In this document: in pieces, positions 52,401 to 64,000 of the stretch
Layout of the letters: every line of letters begins with the position of its first letter
Numbering within the stretch: the first letter of the stretch is position 1
Assembly (NCBI RefSeq): GCF_016859285.1
Contig: NC_053422.1
Span: 7,268,501-7,332,500, forward strand
Reading direction: 5' to 3'
From: Xiphias gladius
Taxonomy: Eukaryota > Chordata > Actinopteri > Istiophoriformes > Xiphiidae
Length of the DNA: 64,000 bases
Translations under genes and position numbers: made by a program
Notes under the pieces: model-generated
What the model was told of the DNA's origin: nothing
The model's database searches: none
The model's input: only the letters and a program-made list of their open reading frames with translations

Positions 52401-55400
52401 TTTCTTCGTCTATGGCATCCTGCTGATGGTGGAGGGCTTCTTCACCAGCGGAGCCATTAAAGACCTGTACGGTGACTTCAAGATCACCACCTGCGGACGC
52501 TGCGTCAGCGCTTGGGTGAGACTGACATTTTAGTGCATGTAGTGCCTATAATCACACCCACTACCGTATACCGCGGCTGAACTTTTCAGGAATAATTTGG
52601 TAATCAAACAGTCAAAATGTCAGGTAATTTCCCAGTTTTTCTCCCCTTGAAAAAAGTTGAGTAGGTGAAAGTTTCTCTAGGTGATACTTTTTTCAGCCAT
52701 AGTGACAATCACTATGGCCTTTTATTCATTTTTAACGAATCGCTGTTGCTGTTGATCTGACAATGATTGAACAGAAAGTAGAGCGAAATGCTCAAGTTTT
52801 CATAAACGGGTTTTTGGGTTAAATGAAAAGGTCCTCAAATATTAAATTAGCTGATTTTGTATATAAGTCGAGTTAACGTGTAGGACATAAGAACTGAGCA
52901 TCCATGACAAACCAGGCAGCAAAACACATTACAATGGAAAAAAAAAAAAAAAAAAAAACTAATACCGTACTGTGTCACAACAGAAATGCTCTAAAATTAC
53001 ATTAAAAAACATAACTCAAAATAAGTTAATTATACTGCCAAAAACAATAAAATAAATTCAGAGCACTCTCATACGGAGCATATTACAGAGCTGGCAGCAA
53101 TCCTAACAAGATTATTGCAGGGATATAATTGCTTAGCAAAACTAAAGCTCCACAGGGAGGCATAGGAAATGAGTTATGCTTTAGTGTTTGTGATCAATTG
53201 GTTCATTAAGTTAGTGTGCGTTAATCTTATGCCCATGGAAATGTCCAAAACCAAAATTAGACTAGATGGCAGAAATGGGTAAGTGGACCATCAAGCAGAC
53301 AAGTGGCTCGGGAACACCTTGTAACCCAACTCAAGACCTAGAACAAAACACCAAACCCATACTATGGTAATAGTATTATTAGTACACCAGGATACAGAAA
53401 ACATCAGTCTAATTCTAATCTAATCTTACATAGATTACATTAAAACTGTTAATTGACACAGTACCTTAATTTGATCTGTCGTCCTCTGTTGCTCTTTCAG
53501 TTCATCATGCTGACATACATCTTCATGCTGGCTTGGCTCGGAGTGACGGCTTTCACCTCCCTCCCGGTCTTCATATATTTCAACATCTGGAATATTTGCC
53601 AAAACGCTACCGTGCTGGAGGGGGCCACGCTCTGCCTGGATCCACGCCAGTACGGTAAGAATGGACATTCTGTCTCCATTTCTGCGCCCCTCCCACTGTT
53701 CAGATCTCAGTTGCTCAGATCTCTATGGCCCCCTTTTGCTGAAAACCTCTCACATCTATGTTGCCCTGTCTAAATTGCTTACTTTTATCTTAGAGGTTGT
53801 TCTTTCCAAACTCGCCAAGAAGAATATAAAGTTTATTTATCAAGTATGGCCACTAGTTTGTTTCTGTAAAAATCTCTTCTTTAAATTCTGGATAGAAAAT
53901 GCAACTACAGTATTAAATCAGATTATATTTTGGCATATGACCATATGACCGCATATGAAAACATATCTCCTGTTACATCTAATAAACTGTTATAAATTTC
54001 AAGCTTAATTTGCTTTATTTTATGCATACAAAAAAAATGTACCTGTTAAATAAGCCACTTCTGAAATGAGATACCATAAATGACCCAACTTGATGCTCCC
54101 CGGTTTTAAATTTAGAATATATCGGACCGCGTGTCTCTCCTCAAACCATTGTCCTGAAAACTTTAATCATCCAAAATAACACTATGTTAAGCTGGTCCAA
54201 AGAAGTCCATCATATCATTAGTTTATGTGGCTGGCTCATTATTTTTAATTTCAGTCCGTTAGTCACCAGCAGCCACTAATACTGCCCCTGTGTCAACAAC
54301 TGTTTGCCACCATCACATCAGCGGCCTATATGCCGCCCGGTTGTGACTATGCGTACAGTAAGACTGTCTTATAGCGGCCTGTTGATACATATGAACCTTT
54401 TGCCACTTTTTTGCAATTTGCTGTTTTCTGTTCTCTGACTGCTTTTTAATCGCACATCATTACACTCTGATATTTATACTTGCTTTGTCAATAACACAAT
54501 TTATTTCAGGTATTGTGCCAATCGCTGAGGCGAAAACGGTCTGTGCTGGTTCAGAGAAATTCTACAAGATGTGTGAATCTACTGAGGTAAGGTAAAAGTT
54601 ACTTCGAGGTATCAAACAATGTTCATAATCAGTACAGATTAGATGAATTCATCTTCTTGCAAGTTCGTAAATTCACACTAGATGTGTTTCTAACGGCAGA
54701 AAAAGCATTAATACAACAGGAACATGAATGACATAGTACCACTAGCACAACCACAAAACCACTGTCTAGGAGCCCTGTAACAAAGCACTGTACTCAGCTG
54801 CCCTGCTGGAGCTGTTCAATGGCAAACAGTAGCAGACTTTAGATGTACCAGACAGTTGTTGGTTATCTGTGTGTTTTGTCAGCTTACGGTGCAATGACAC
54901 ACAGTGTGGTTACTTACAGTACCACAAGCGTTACTCCCAGGAATTAAAAGAACAATCTGAGTAACACCACGTAAACAGAGTCTACACTGACTGCAAAAAC
55001 CAACAAACTGCTTTCTCAAACGAGGGTTTATGGCTGTGAAACAGAAGGAACTGACTGTTTACTAGTGCATTCTGTGGTAGGGGTTTGATTGGCAGACACG
55101 TCCTGCAAGCGCTGGAGAGTAATATGTGCTGTGATTTGTTTTTGATACAGCTCGACATGACATTCCACCTGTTCATCTGTGCCCTGGCTGGAGCAGGAGC
55201 TGCTGTTATTGCTATGGTGAGACACCGATAAAACCTGCACCTCCCTCTCAGGGGACGCAACTCTCTCTTAAATCAAGCACAAAACAGAGGAACCCTTTAA
55301 TGTGGCATGTGTTTTTAAATGAAGATGCCACAGATAAGATGGCACTTATGCTGGTTGTAGGTTTGTTTTTTTTTTTTAATTAATGCAGTATCGCAAGTCC

Positions 55401-56711
55401 TTCATAAAGGACTGATTTCGCTTTCTACAGTGGCAGGAGTCAACTGAAAAGAAGGTAACTGAGAGGAGATCCTGTAGCTGGGAAAACAGCTGTGTTTTGT
55501 TGTGGCTGGTTCATAGACAGCCTGTGTCGTGTTTGCCGGCGAGAGAATAGCTGTAGATGGGAGAGAAGGCATTTTGGCGCAGCGGAAAAGACAGGATTTG
55601 TCTCCCTCCCTCTTTCTGAGGCGCCAGACATGTCAATGTGTTGTCATGGAAACAGGGAGAAGAAAGGCTGAGAAATTGTTGCAAACATCACTCGGTAATT
55701 TGTGAGGGGCCATTTTCTGAGAAACAGAAAGTGTTTGTTAGTCAGGGATGATGGTGCAAACTATGGCGGGACTCTTTTTTTTCTTCCAGCTATTGGTGGA
55801 GAAAATTCATCACGACAGATACAATGATGCATCCCAATAATGAGCTGCCCTCAAAAAAAAAAATTTTTCAAAGTCAGAAACACAATCAGTGCTAAAATAT
55901 CTTTAAAAATGCATCAGACCCATCAATTTACCCTGAGGAAAGAAAAAGAAAGAAAGAAATATAAACAAAATAATGTTAGTATTAATCATGTTTGAGCCTC
56001 AGTAGCATTACTGGTCTGTCTTCATTTCATTAACGTAAAAAGTGCAGTGCAGCTATGACACTGTCACTCCTTGTGAACAGAGAGGCTGTGTTACAACCTC
56101 AGTCGTTAAAGCGCAGTACATTCATCATAACCTTAGCTGCCGTAGTGACACAAAAACAAAGACATTTAGCCATGATGACATTTAGCATAATGCCGCCACC
56201 TGCTGGACCACTGGAAATGTAATGTTTGATTTAAAGGGGCCAGTCTACGAAAACAAGCTTTACAAGTCTATTATTTTCATTTTAAATTTATAAATGAGTA
56301 TTCTTAGTTGTTAATTTGCATCCACGAGAGATAATAAAAGTGAGCAATTAATAATACAATCTATATTATATTCTAAGTAGATATTATAGTTATTAAACGA
56401 TTTTGGATTTTACCCTGAAAGCTGAAATGTTTCACAATTAAAGCTGACTGAACAAATCTGAACACAAATCACGGAAGGCAGATTTGTTTTGATTTTTTTT
56501 TTTTCTTGGTTCAAATCTGCTTTGTATTTGCATTGACACTTTATAATTACCCTCACAGATCCACTACCTGATGGTGCTGTCAGCCAACTGGGCCTACGTG
56601 AAGGACGCCTGCCGGATGCAGAAGTATGAGGACATTAAGTCGAAGGAGGAGCAGGAGCTTCACGACATCCACTCCACTCGCTCCAAGGAGCGTCTCAACG
56701 CCTACACATAA
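39618..56711 (+). CDS. gpm6a: Neuronal membrane glycoprotein M6-a (7 coding exons, complete)
   Basis: Four-pass membrane protein of the proteolipid (PLP/DM20/M6) family, found on neuronal surfaces and linked to neurite and filopodium outgrowth. Exons: 39618-39654, 51781-51973, 52359-52515, 53501-53654, 54510-54586, 55151-55216, 56559-56711. All phases agree and the product is 278 residues, equal to human GPM6A as I recall. Exon 1 encodes only the cytosolic start [12 protein letters not shown]; exon 2 begins [12 protein letters not shown]. Membrane spans: [16 protein letters not shown] (exon 2), [19 protein letters not shown] (exon 3), [19 protein letters not shown] (exon 4) and [19 protein letters not shown] (exons 6-7). 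The large second extracellular loop carries an N-glycosylation sequon (NAT) and the family cysteines. The cytosolic tail ends SKERLNAYT. The [11 protein letters not shown] start and [10 protein letters not shown] tail favour M6-a over M6-b. Paralogue (aa or ab) not decided. Confidence 0.97.
40168..40195. repeat. (CA)n microsatellite in gpm6a intron 1
   Basis: About 14 CA units. Confidence 0.9.
44950..44992. repeat. (TC)n-rich pyrimidine tract in gpm6a intron 1
   Basis: Imperfect TC repeat with short CCCC and TTT interruptions, ending in a TAG. It follows a purine/A-rich and G-rich stretch (44809-44870). Confidence 0.85.
46434..46487. repeat. (GT)n microsatellite with CGCGCG core in gpm6a intron 1
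   Basis: The longest dinucleotide run in the window, about 54 bases of GT interrupted by CGCGCG at 46471-46476. Alternating purine-pyrimidine throughout. Confidence 0.9.
51064..51100. repeat. (CA)n microsatellite in gpm6a intron 1
   Basis: About 18 CA units with one ATG interruption, 680 bases before exon 2. Confidence 0.9.
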
Positions 56712-58650
56712 AGACCAGCGTGAGGCCTGGCCCTGCCACTCCGGCCTCTCTCCCTCCGTCTCTCTCTTCTGTCTTTCTATCTGTCTCTCTCTCTCTCTCT
56801 CTCTACCATCCCCTCCCACGGGTGGGGCGGATGGCGCCTAGGGCCCTTGCCACCGCTGATGTCACTGGTGCGTCATATGACAATGTGGTCTGGGGGGGAA
56901 ACGTCACACCAACCTCGCCAGTCACAAACAGCATTTCAGATGAAAAAAAAAAAAAGCCCCTTTACCTCTCTCATGGATGGTGTTAAGATTATCATTATGG
57001 CAGTTATACTATTCTTGAATACGAGTTGTTTAGTGCTGATAGTAGTTTTAGTGTAGTTTGTAGAATCTGAAGTAGCAGTAGTATTTCAGCTTTTTTTTTT
57101 TTACTTTGAATAATTTGTGTATAATTGTTTTATTTTTCTTAAAAGTTTTTTAATTTGATGCTAAGTGTCATTTTGCTCTCATGCATAATTTATTTTTTGC
57201 TGATTTCTGAGGGGGTCACAGGGGCTTAAAAAGGGTTTTCAAGCACATTTCTCATGTTGTGTGTCTGGAGATTTCATCTTCAAGAACTATGTACTGTATG
57301 TGAGCAGGTGGTTAGTTTTGAAAATATTTTAAATTTCACTACGCAACTAGGAAGCAGCATAAGCCTTTGTCATACCAGTATTCCCAGGGATTAAAACCAC
57401 TTTCACGTGAAAGTAATTCAATCTGTTTTTCTATTTGAAGTTATAAAGTAGCAAGACGACACATTAAATACCAAATCATTAGAGCAAAACAAATACTTGC
57501 TAGATGTGCCAAGCCTGTTAAACAGGAAACAATGACTTTGATAGATATCAAAAAATGGGATTAGTCAATTAAAGATAAATTATGTCTTATTTTATGATAA
57601 TCTTGCCATTTAAATGTATTTTAGGACTGTGAATGATTCCATTGTCTTTGAATCACAAGCCACAAAAGCACATGCAAACATGCTTTCACAACCCCTTTTT
57701 TAATTTCTTAAAAGGTGGAACTTTATAAATACTAACTCCTGTTTTTGCAGAACTCTGCACTGTATATACTGATATATCAAAGCATACCTATATGTTAAGC
57801 ACTGACATTTAAGGACTATTCAGGTGAGAAGAGATCACTGTGGGTCAGTCCACTTTGCATCTATCAGTCTCGAGCGAAAAAGAAAACCCTGACAATAAAA
57901 AGTAGTTGGTGTAATGGCACTCCTTGGTGGAATTATCAGATGTAAGAAAAGTGTGTGTCACTGTAATTTTGTTCATGACAGTAACTGTATTGCTTACACA
58001 TCTTGATGCCATACGACTACAAAAGGTGGCCTGTCGGTTCATTGCCTGGCAAAGTTCGCTTTGTCAGCATTTCTAAAAGCTAGTTTCATGCACTTATTTG
58101 ACCATTTCTGTGCTCTCTCTAGATGTAAGCACATTGGTGTTCAACTCAAAGTTGGATAACTGTACTGTTAGTAAAGACTGTGAATTTAGATGTTTTTCGT
58201 GGCATGGACATGCATTAATATAGTCTTATTGACTCAAAAGTTACTTTATTTCACTTCTTTATTTTGACACTTTTGACTGTCTTGCTGGATCAACCCTTTG
58301 TTTATATGTGCAGTACTAAATCCCCCACGCTTACCGCGTTATGCTACTGATATTAGAAAACTGTAGTCTTTGAGTTGTGTCTGTTTAGTTTGTGATGAGC
58401 TCTCAACCATGTCTTAAAACTAATACTTGTACCAACATTGCTTACTCTGTAATGATCTTAAAAAAAATGCTCTCGGCTTTCTCCTCATATTAGTCTTTTG
58501 TACTTTCACTACGAATTGCTTAGTAGCAGGCTTTAAATTGAATCTGTTTTGTACATTCATGTGCCAACAGCTTGAGGTGGCTTATTTGACCTGTATGATC
58601 AAATTTGCTTGCATAAATAAAATTCACTTGTGTACTTGTTAATAAATACT
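56712..58650 (+). other. gpm6a 3' UTR
   Basis: About 1.9 kb of AT-rich non-coding sequence follows the gpm6a stop, beginning with a (CT)n tract at 56783-56804. Two AATAAA signals near its end, 58616-58621 and 58641-58646, are good candidates for polyadenylation. A long 3' UTR is typical of this neuronal gene. Confidence 0.6.
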
Positions 58651-60323
58651 TGATGTCGCTTGCGTCCGTTTTGTTTTGATGTCAAGTAGTCCCCACTTAT
58701 GGTATTACAGGATTTGTAACAGCTACTGTATGAGTCAATATTAACTGTCAAGTGAGTCGTGAAATATGGTCAGACAGGATTAGAGTGTTTGAAAGATGGA
58801 TTACCATTTTAACAGAAGAAAGGAAATTGACGTTTATGGGGGGGGGTACACTCAGTAACTACTTCAAACCACTAGATGTCTTCCTTTTCTCTTAAACACT
58901 CTTGACTATTATTAATACTAGGTACACTATTATTATAATACACTATTCAAGTTTTTCTGTATATACTTAAAACCAATACAGTAAATGAATAAGCTGTTTC
59001 ACATTTTTTAGATGAGAGGTTCCAAACAAGGATCAAAATAAGAAAAATTCTAAATCTCTTAAGATTATCCTAAAGGTATAGTAACATTTATATAGACCAC
59101 AAATCTGTATTTATTTTACATTTTTACCTGAAGTAGGTTATATTTCATTTCACTTTAGTGCACTGTGTCTCAAAAACGTTTTCATGAAATGTTGTTTACA
59201 AATAAGACTTGAGCCAAGAAACAGCTGATTTGATTTGGTGGTGATGCAGATACAGAATTTCTAACATTTTATATCCAAGAGTAAAGAAAACAAATTAAGA
59301 TATAGGTTGTGGTTGAAATAGATTTTGTGATTATACAATCAAAATGTAAACGATGGGAATGGTGTCACTAGCTATGACATCAAGATGGAGGACTGTCCAG
59401 AGGAAGTATGAACTCACTCAATGCCTTTGTACTGACCGGTTCAAGTCAACCCAAGCTCAACCAACGTGTGCAGAAAATGTGAGCGCCACACTACCGTAAA
59501 CCTGTCATCTGCTTGCAGGTGGAGTCTGGCCCCTACCCCAAGCAACCAGTCCATCCAGTCAGGTAATAAATCACATCCAAGATTACACTTTGCACCCTGG
59601 TGCCAGACAGAACTCGCTAACACATCTTACATACGGTCTCCGGCTCAATAATACAATTACATTTAAGGAATTTGTTAAGAGTCAGAGGAACTTAGAGTAC
59701 CATCAGAATGCAAGTGCAAAAGCACACTCAATCTACAGCCTTCTTATTTCAGAAGCGGGTTAATATCAATGGGTCAAAACCACACGCCTAGTATTACAAG
59801 GGAAAAGTGATTGGATTTAACTAAACAGGGCTGGTTTTAGCCATACATATTGTGATTAAAAAAAGTTTCACCATGCGTCCAACAATGAATGTGACACAGG
59901 TAAGGGCATGAACCTTCAGCAGAAAACTTAAAAAAGCAATGATGTGGTTGGTAACTGAATGGCTTAATAAAGCCGTGGCTTGATCACGTGAGGGGAAACC
60001 TCCAGAATTATCTGATTACCAAATGACTGGTCCTGCCCCGCTGCCTACCTGTAGCTTGCATGACCCTGTCAAACCCGATAAATCCTCCACTAATTCCCCA
60101 ACCCCAACTAGCCCCACCTCCTACGCTTTCAACCTGACAGGTCGCCTGTATTGTAATTAGATCTTCAGCTTGTGTACTGTTGCTTCTTATGGACTTTGAA
60201 GGCTCTTTTCATTGATTTACATTTGTTTTTTTGGCAAGGATAATGCTTCAGGCTCTCAATGAATCCGGATGTCTTTTTTGATCTCTCCTCGATGTGAGAA
60301 TTTTGGGTGCATTTGATGAAATC
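58651..60323. other. Intergenic region and probable lrit3 promoter
   Basis: 1.7 kb without a recognisable exon. The last 350 bases before lrit3 are less AT-rich and contain a homeobox-type TAATTAG near 60155, which could suit a photoreceptor gene; this is weak, motif-only evidence. Confidence 0.4.
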
Positions 60324-62326
60324 ATGCATCGACTTCTCTATGTGCATGTATTCCTATGCTGTCTCAGTATGGCTCATCCCTTCTGTCCATCCCAGTGCAC
60401 CTGTGTCTTCCATGGACGTACTGACGGAACAGGAACCAGGTAAAAAATTGCACTTTAATTGTGCTCACTCATTCACACACACTTGGTGTCCTTTGGCGGT
60501 TCGGAAAATTAAAATGAAAGACAGTTTCTTGACATTTGTAAAAAAGTTTGCCTAATTAGGTCACCTTTGCTATACCTTCACTTACAAAATAATAAACGAT
60601 AAATAAAAAAGGTCCAACTATGTATTCCCCTCAATGTAATTTTAAACTAAATTTGTGAAAGTTTTTTTTAAAAAGTTTCACATCTTTTCAGAGGCACATT
60701 TAGCAATGATGACCCATTTGAAAGAGCATAACAGTAAGTACCACAGCGCACCGCCAGGTGCGTGATTCATGTTAAATCAATGGAAGGTTAAGAGTGTAAA
60801 CTTAACAAGTTATATTTACATGTTTATTGAGGAGGACAAAGCTCCAAACATTTTCGGCAATCTTGCCGACACTGGGGTGTGTTAAGACGGTGGGACCCAA
60901 TTTGGATGAGCAACTTAACTAAAATGTAGAACCATTCATTGTACTGTTAAAGTAAAAATGGAGGAAAGCAATATTAATACCATGATAAGTAAAATAATAA
61001 TCTTTGAATTTCGTATCTCGAGGACACTGAACGTAACGTAGTTTAGCTAAATCCACCACAGGGTGATTTGTACAGGCTGTACTGACCTGTATTGACATAA
61101 TATACATTCCCAGCAATTGGTACCAATCCATTTATCCATAAGAAAGACCTAATTGCCACTTGCATAATAATTCCTATTAGTATGAACCCTACTCCATGAT
61201 GTAATCTCTCTCTTTGAGGGTAAATTTTCACTAACAAGTTAGACAACAGAGAAAAGTTTGATTGTGATGATATGCGACCATCGTAAAGCAGAGAAAAGAT
61301 GTCAGTGGAAGTAGTGATACTAGTGAAGATTAAATTATATAGGTAACAGGGCACATGTTCTGGTACAGGACTACTGATATTATCATCAGAACAGTCATTA
61401 CTACAAGCTAAAATTCAGGTTTTTCTTACTTGTAATCATGTATTGCTAATTAAACTCTTATTGAAAGTGTTTTCAATCAAACAATTCTCTTGTGTATCCA
61501 TGAATATAACTGATTCCAGACATTCCACCTTCTGCATTGGAAGTCAATCCACATGATCGCTCACTTTTGATGATGAGAGTGATAGTGATTAGCTCTGACC
61601 TTGCCATATAGGAGGTGCCCTTAAGATTCATGTCAACGAATCCCACATCACAACAGAGAGTCTGGATGAATGGATGGATGTATAGATACTGTAGACAGAT
61701 ACTTATACCTTGTAGATTGGTAGTTAATTCTCTAAAATGCTCATCTGCTGCCTCACTGGAAAATGGTTTAAACTGTTACATTTACCTTTTGTAAAACTGT
61801 TTTGTTATCTGGCCATAGATATGTTTAAACCATTTAACTTATTTATCTTTCATTCTTAGATCTGTGCTCTGCAATGACCCAGATATGTCTGATATCCCTG
61901 TCAATGTCCCAGTGGATACAGTTAAACTTCGTATTGAGAAAACCGCGGCACGCCGAATCCCAACAGAAGCTTTTTACTACCTGGTGGAGCTAAGGTACCT
62001 CTGGATTACTTACAATTCCATAACCTCAGTTGATACCGGAAGTTTCTACAACCTCAAAGTGCTCCACGAATTGAGGCTGGATGGAAATATGATCTCCATA
62101 TTCCCCTGGGAGTCTCTAAAAGAGATGCCCAGGCTGAGGACACTGGATCTACACAACAACAGACTCACTAATGTTCCCACTGAGGCTATCCCCTACCTCC
62201 TCAACATTACCTACTTGGATCTATCCAGCAACAAATTAACAACCCTACCCTCTGATCTCATGGATATCTGGCCCCCCTTCAACGGAGCACCCATCTCTAC
62301 TAATGCTTCGCAGAAAATCGTGTTAG
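60324..62326 (+). CDS. lrit3: LRIT3 (leucine-rich repeat, Ig-like, transmembrane 3): first two exons, 3' partial
   Basis: In vertebrates LRIT3 is a photoreceptor synaptic protein needed to assemble the TRPM1/nyctalopin complex on ON-bipolar cells; human loss causes stationary night blindness. Exon 1 is 60324-60439: a signal peptide (MHRLLYVHVFLCCLSMAHPF) followed by the cysteine-rich LRR N-cap CPSQCTCVFHGRTDG. Exon 2 is 61860-62326, entered in phase 2 (R-SVLCNDPDM), with about five leucine-rich repeats: DTVKLRIEKTAARRIPTEAF, LRYLWITYNSIT, LHELRLDGNMIS, LRTLDLHNNRLTNVP, ITYLDLSSNKLTTLP. It ends at a clean donor (TTAG|GTAAGG). The LRR C-cap, Ig domain, FN3 domain and membrane span are missing and must lie right of the window. 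The closest family match from memory is LRIT3 rather than LRIT1 or LRIT2. Confidence 0.92.
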
Positions 62327-64000
62327 GTAAGGAGAAAAGGGTGCCTCTGGTTTTACAGGATAAAAGGGTCAGGGCAGGACACTTTTTGGCTTATTTGGAA
62401 TTACCTCTGGAACTTCTTGCCATCACCTGTTAATCTAGCCAGTCATGTTCTTATTGACTCAAACTTGCCCTGGTAGTGACTGCCAGGACAAAACCGGTCA
62501 AATTAGCTTATTCTAAGTAGTGGCAGAGTTGACACTTAACTACTGAATATTTAACACAGCACTTCTTGGCTATCCAAGCTAGGGTCAAGTTCAGTGGATC
62601 AAATTAGAAAAAAAAAACTTTATCACAAATGTACTGTATCCCATGTGACCATGCACTACGCAACGAAAAACCATGGTAATTTCGGAAAAGTTTCTGAAGG
62701 CAACATGATATTCAAAACTTTTAATCATTTTGAAACACCCAAAAGTCTAAGCTCCAGCGTCAAAGATTTGACCTTTTAATGGCACTTTGAAAAAACATTT
62801 TAGTCAGATAAATAAATTATACATTAGTGTTTGTACAAGCCAAGCATATGCCATATGGCTTGCAATTGCTAGGCATTTGTTATTGTACATGCTTTGAGAA
62901 AAAAAGTTCTGCTCATAATGCACTGTAGTACTGAAGTAGTTCTAAGAAAAGGAAACAAAAACAAAAAAAGGCCTAAGTCTTTATTTAAAGTTCACAATAT
63001 ATTGGCCAGCTCATTATCAGTCAATTATTGATTAAAACAACATATTGTTACTGAGCGTAAGTGTGCAATACAATTTACCTTAGCCAGAACTGATCATTTG
63101 AACTGGTAATTATATAACAATCAATGTCTAATTTTGAATTCATAAAATTAACTTTCTGTGCATCTCTACAACTGTTACGATGATTCAAAACATCAGATTT
63201 ACTTTTGAAAGTTACGCCAGCTGTACAAAAACGCATTAAATCGATTTTTCAAAAGTTTTGTCCAAAACTAAATGTTAGAAGTTTCCTATATTTCAGTTTA
63301 ATTAAGCTGTGTTCATCTCCACGAGGGAATACAGATACTTAACAGAGTAGTGTTACCTACTTTCAGTTTTAAACTCATAGACTAATATTTATTATTAAAT
63401 CAATGAGTTTGATAAGCAAAAACTGGCAGAAATTTCTACACAGCGCTTACTGCCTTGTCATTTGCTTTTTTGGCATAAGAAAGAATTTTAGCGTTTGTTG
63501 CTGAAATGACTTAATGTTGAACACTTGCTAAGAGCACTGTCTTCCACTGTAGACACACAGTCAAGTGAGGTGCAAGGAGGGAGGGAGCAAAAATGCCAGT
63601 AGGAATTTGAGTTTTTGTTTTGAATCAGGAGGAAGTGGGCTGAAAAAGATGGTTTCAAAATTTTAGTATTTTTAAGTAAGTAGTATTTAGTAAGTTTTTT
63701 TTGTTAGACGCATTTTTGACTTACATGTAAGCAAATGCTTGTTCGCTGTAGCACTGACAGTTGGAGGGATATTCTTAATAGGCTGTATAAGGCCAAGCTA
63801 GCTTATCCATGCCAGAAGAGCTGGCTGTGTGCTCTGGTGTACCTGAAGGAGAAACAGGATTAGGCAGTAGTGCATGATCTGAAAAAACAGACCACGCACT
63901 AACAGACAACAGCTTCTTTAGCACACCATAAAAGCATTTCCTGTTAATATTTAATGAGAGGTATGCTCCCTTTTACTGCTTTGAATTATTATACAACTAC
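62327..64000 (+). other. Start of lrit3 intron 2 to window edge
   Basis: AT-rich sequence with no further lrit3 exon recognised; specifically, no LRR C-cap (NPWxCDC-type) coding sequence was found. The open frame at 62594-62779 is short and unlike any family I know. Confidence 0.5.

Overview
The window is vertebrate nuclear DNA, and almost certainly from a ray-finned (teleost) fish. It has short coding exons with GT-AG introns, many dinucleotide microsatellites and A/T homopolymer runs, and repeat families that I recognise as typical of teleost genomes. All protein matches are to vertebrate genes. Most long open frames are chance frames; the real genes are multi-exon and were rebuilt here by joining exons with consistent splice phase.

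Layout, left to right. 1-6.7 kb: no gene recognised, with one unexplained 198-codon open frame at 2465-3061. 6.99-11.09 kb (+): tdo2, tryptophan 2,3-dioxygenase, 12 exons, complete. 12.55-21.09 kb (-): ctso, cathepsin O, 8 exons, tail-to-tail with tdo2; its reading frame is broken by one base at the exon 4/5 junction. Its first intron is full of nested, inverted transposon copies and its second intron holds a near-perfect 26-bp hairpin. 21.1-22.9 kb: the CpG-rich ctso promoter, then a degenerate ~70-bp AT-rich tandem repeat. 22.92-27.85 kb (+): asb5, an ankyrin/SOCS-box protein, 7 exons, complete. 29.42-32.45 kb (+): spata4, 6 exons, complete. 32.4-39.6 kb: gene-poor, with old retroelement fragments. 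39.62-56.71 kb (+): gpm6a, neuronal tetraspan glycoprotein M6-a, 7 exons, with a 12.1-kb first intron and a ~1.9-kb 3' UTR. 60.32 kb to the right edge (+): the first two coding exons of lrit3, a photoreceptor synaptic leucine-rich-repeat protein, which continues past the window.

These genes do not form one pathway. They are a syntenic block whose human counterparts lie on 4q: TDO2/CTSO at 4q32, GPM6A-WDR17-SPATA4-ASB5 at 4q34, LRIT3 at 4q25. The convergent tdo2/ctso arrangement and the asb5-spata4-gpm6a order match the mammalian arrangement, except that no wdr17 is visible between spata4 and gpm6a. I found no CRISPR array, tRNA or rRNA, and no clear sign of a new multi-gene system. The most interesting items are the ctso frame break, the hairpin in ctso intron 2, the nested inverted transposons, the 70-bp tandem array and the orphan open frame. 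Gene names and synteny come from memory of the families, not from a database search. Teleost duplicates (a/b paralogues) cannot be separated here, so base symbols are used.
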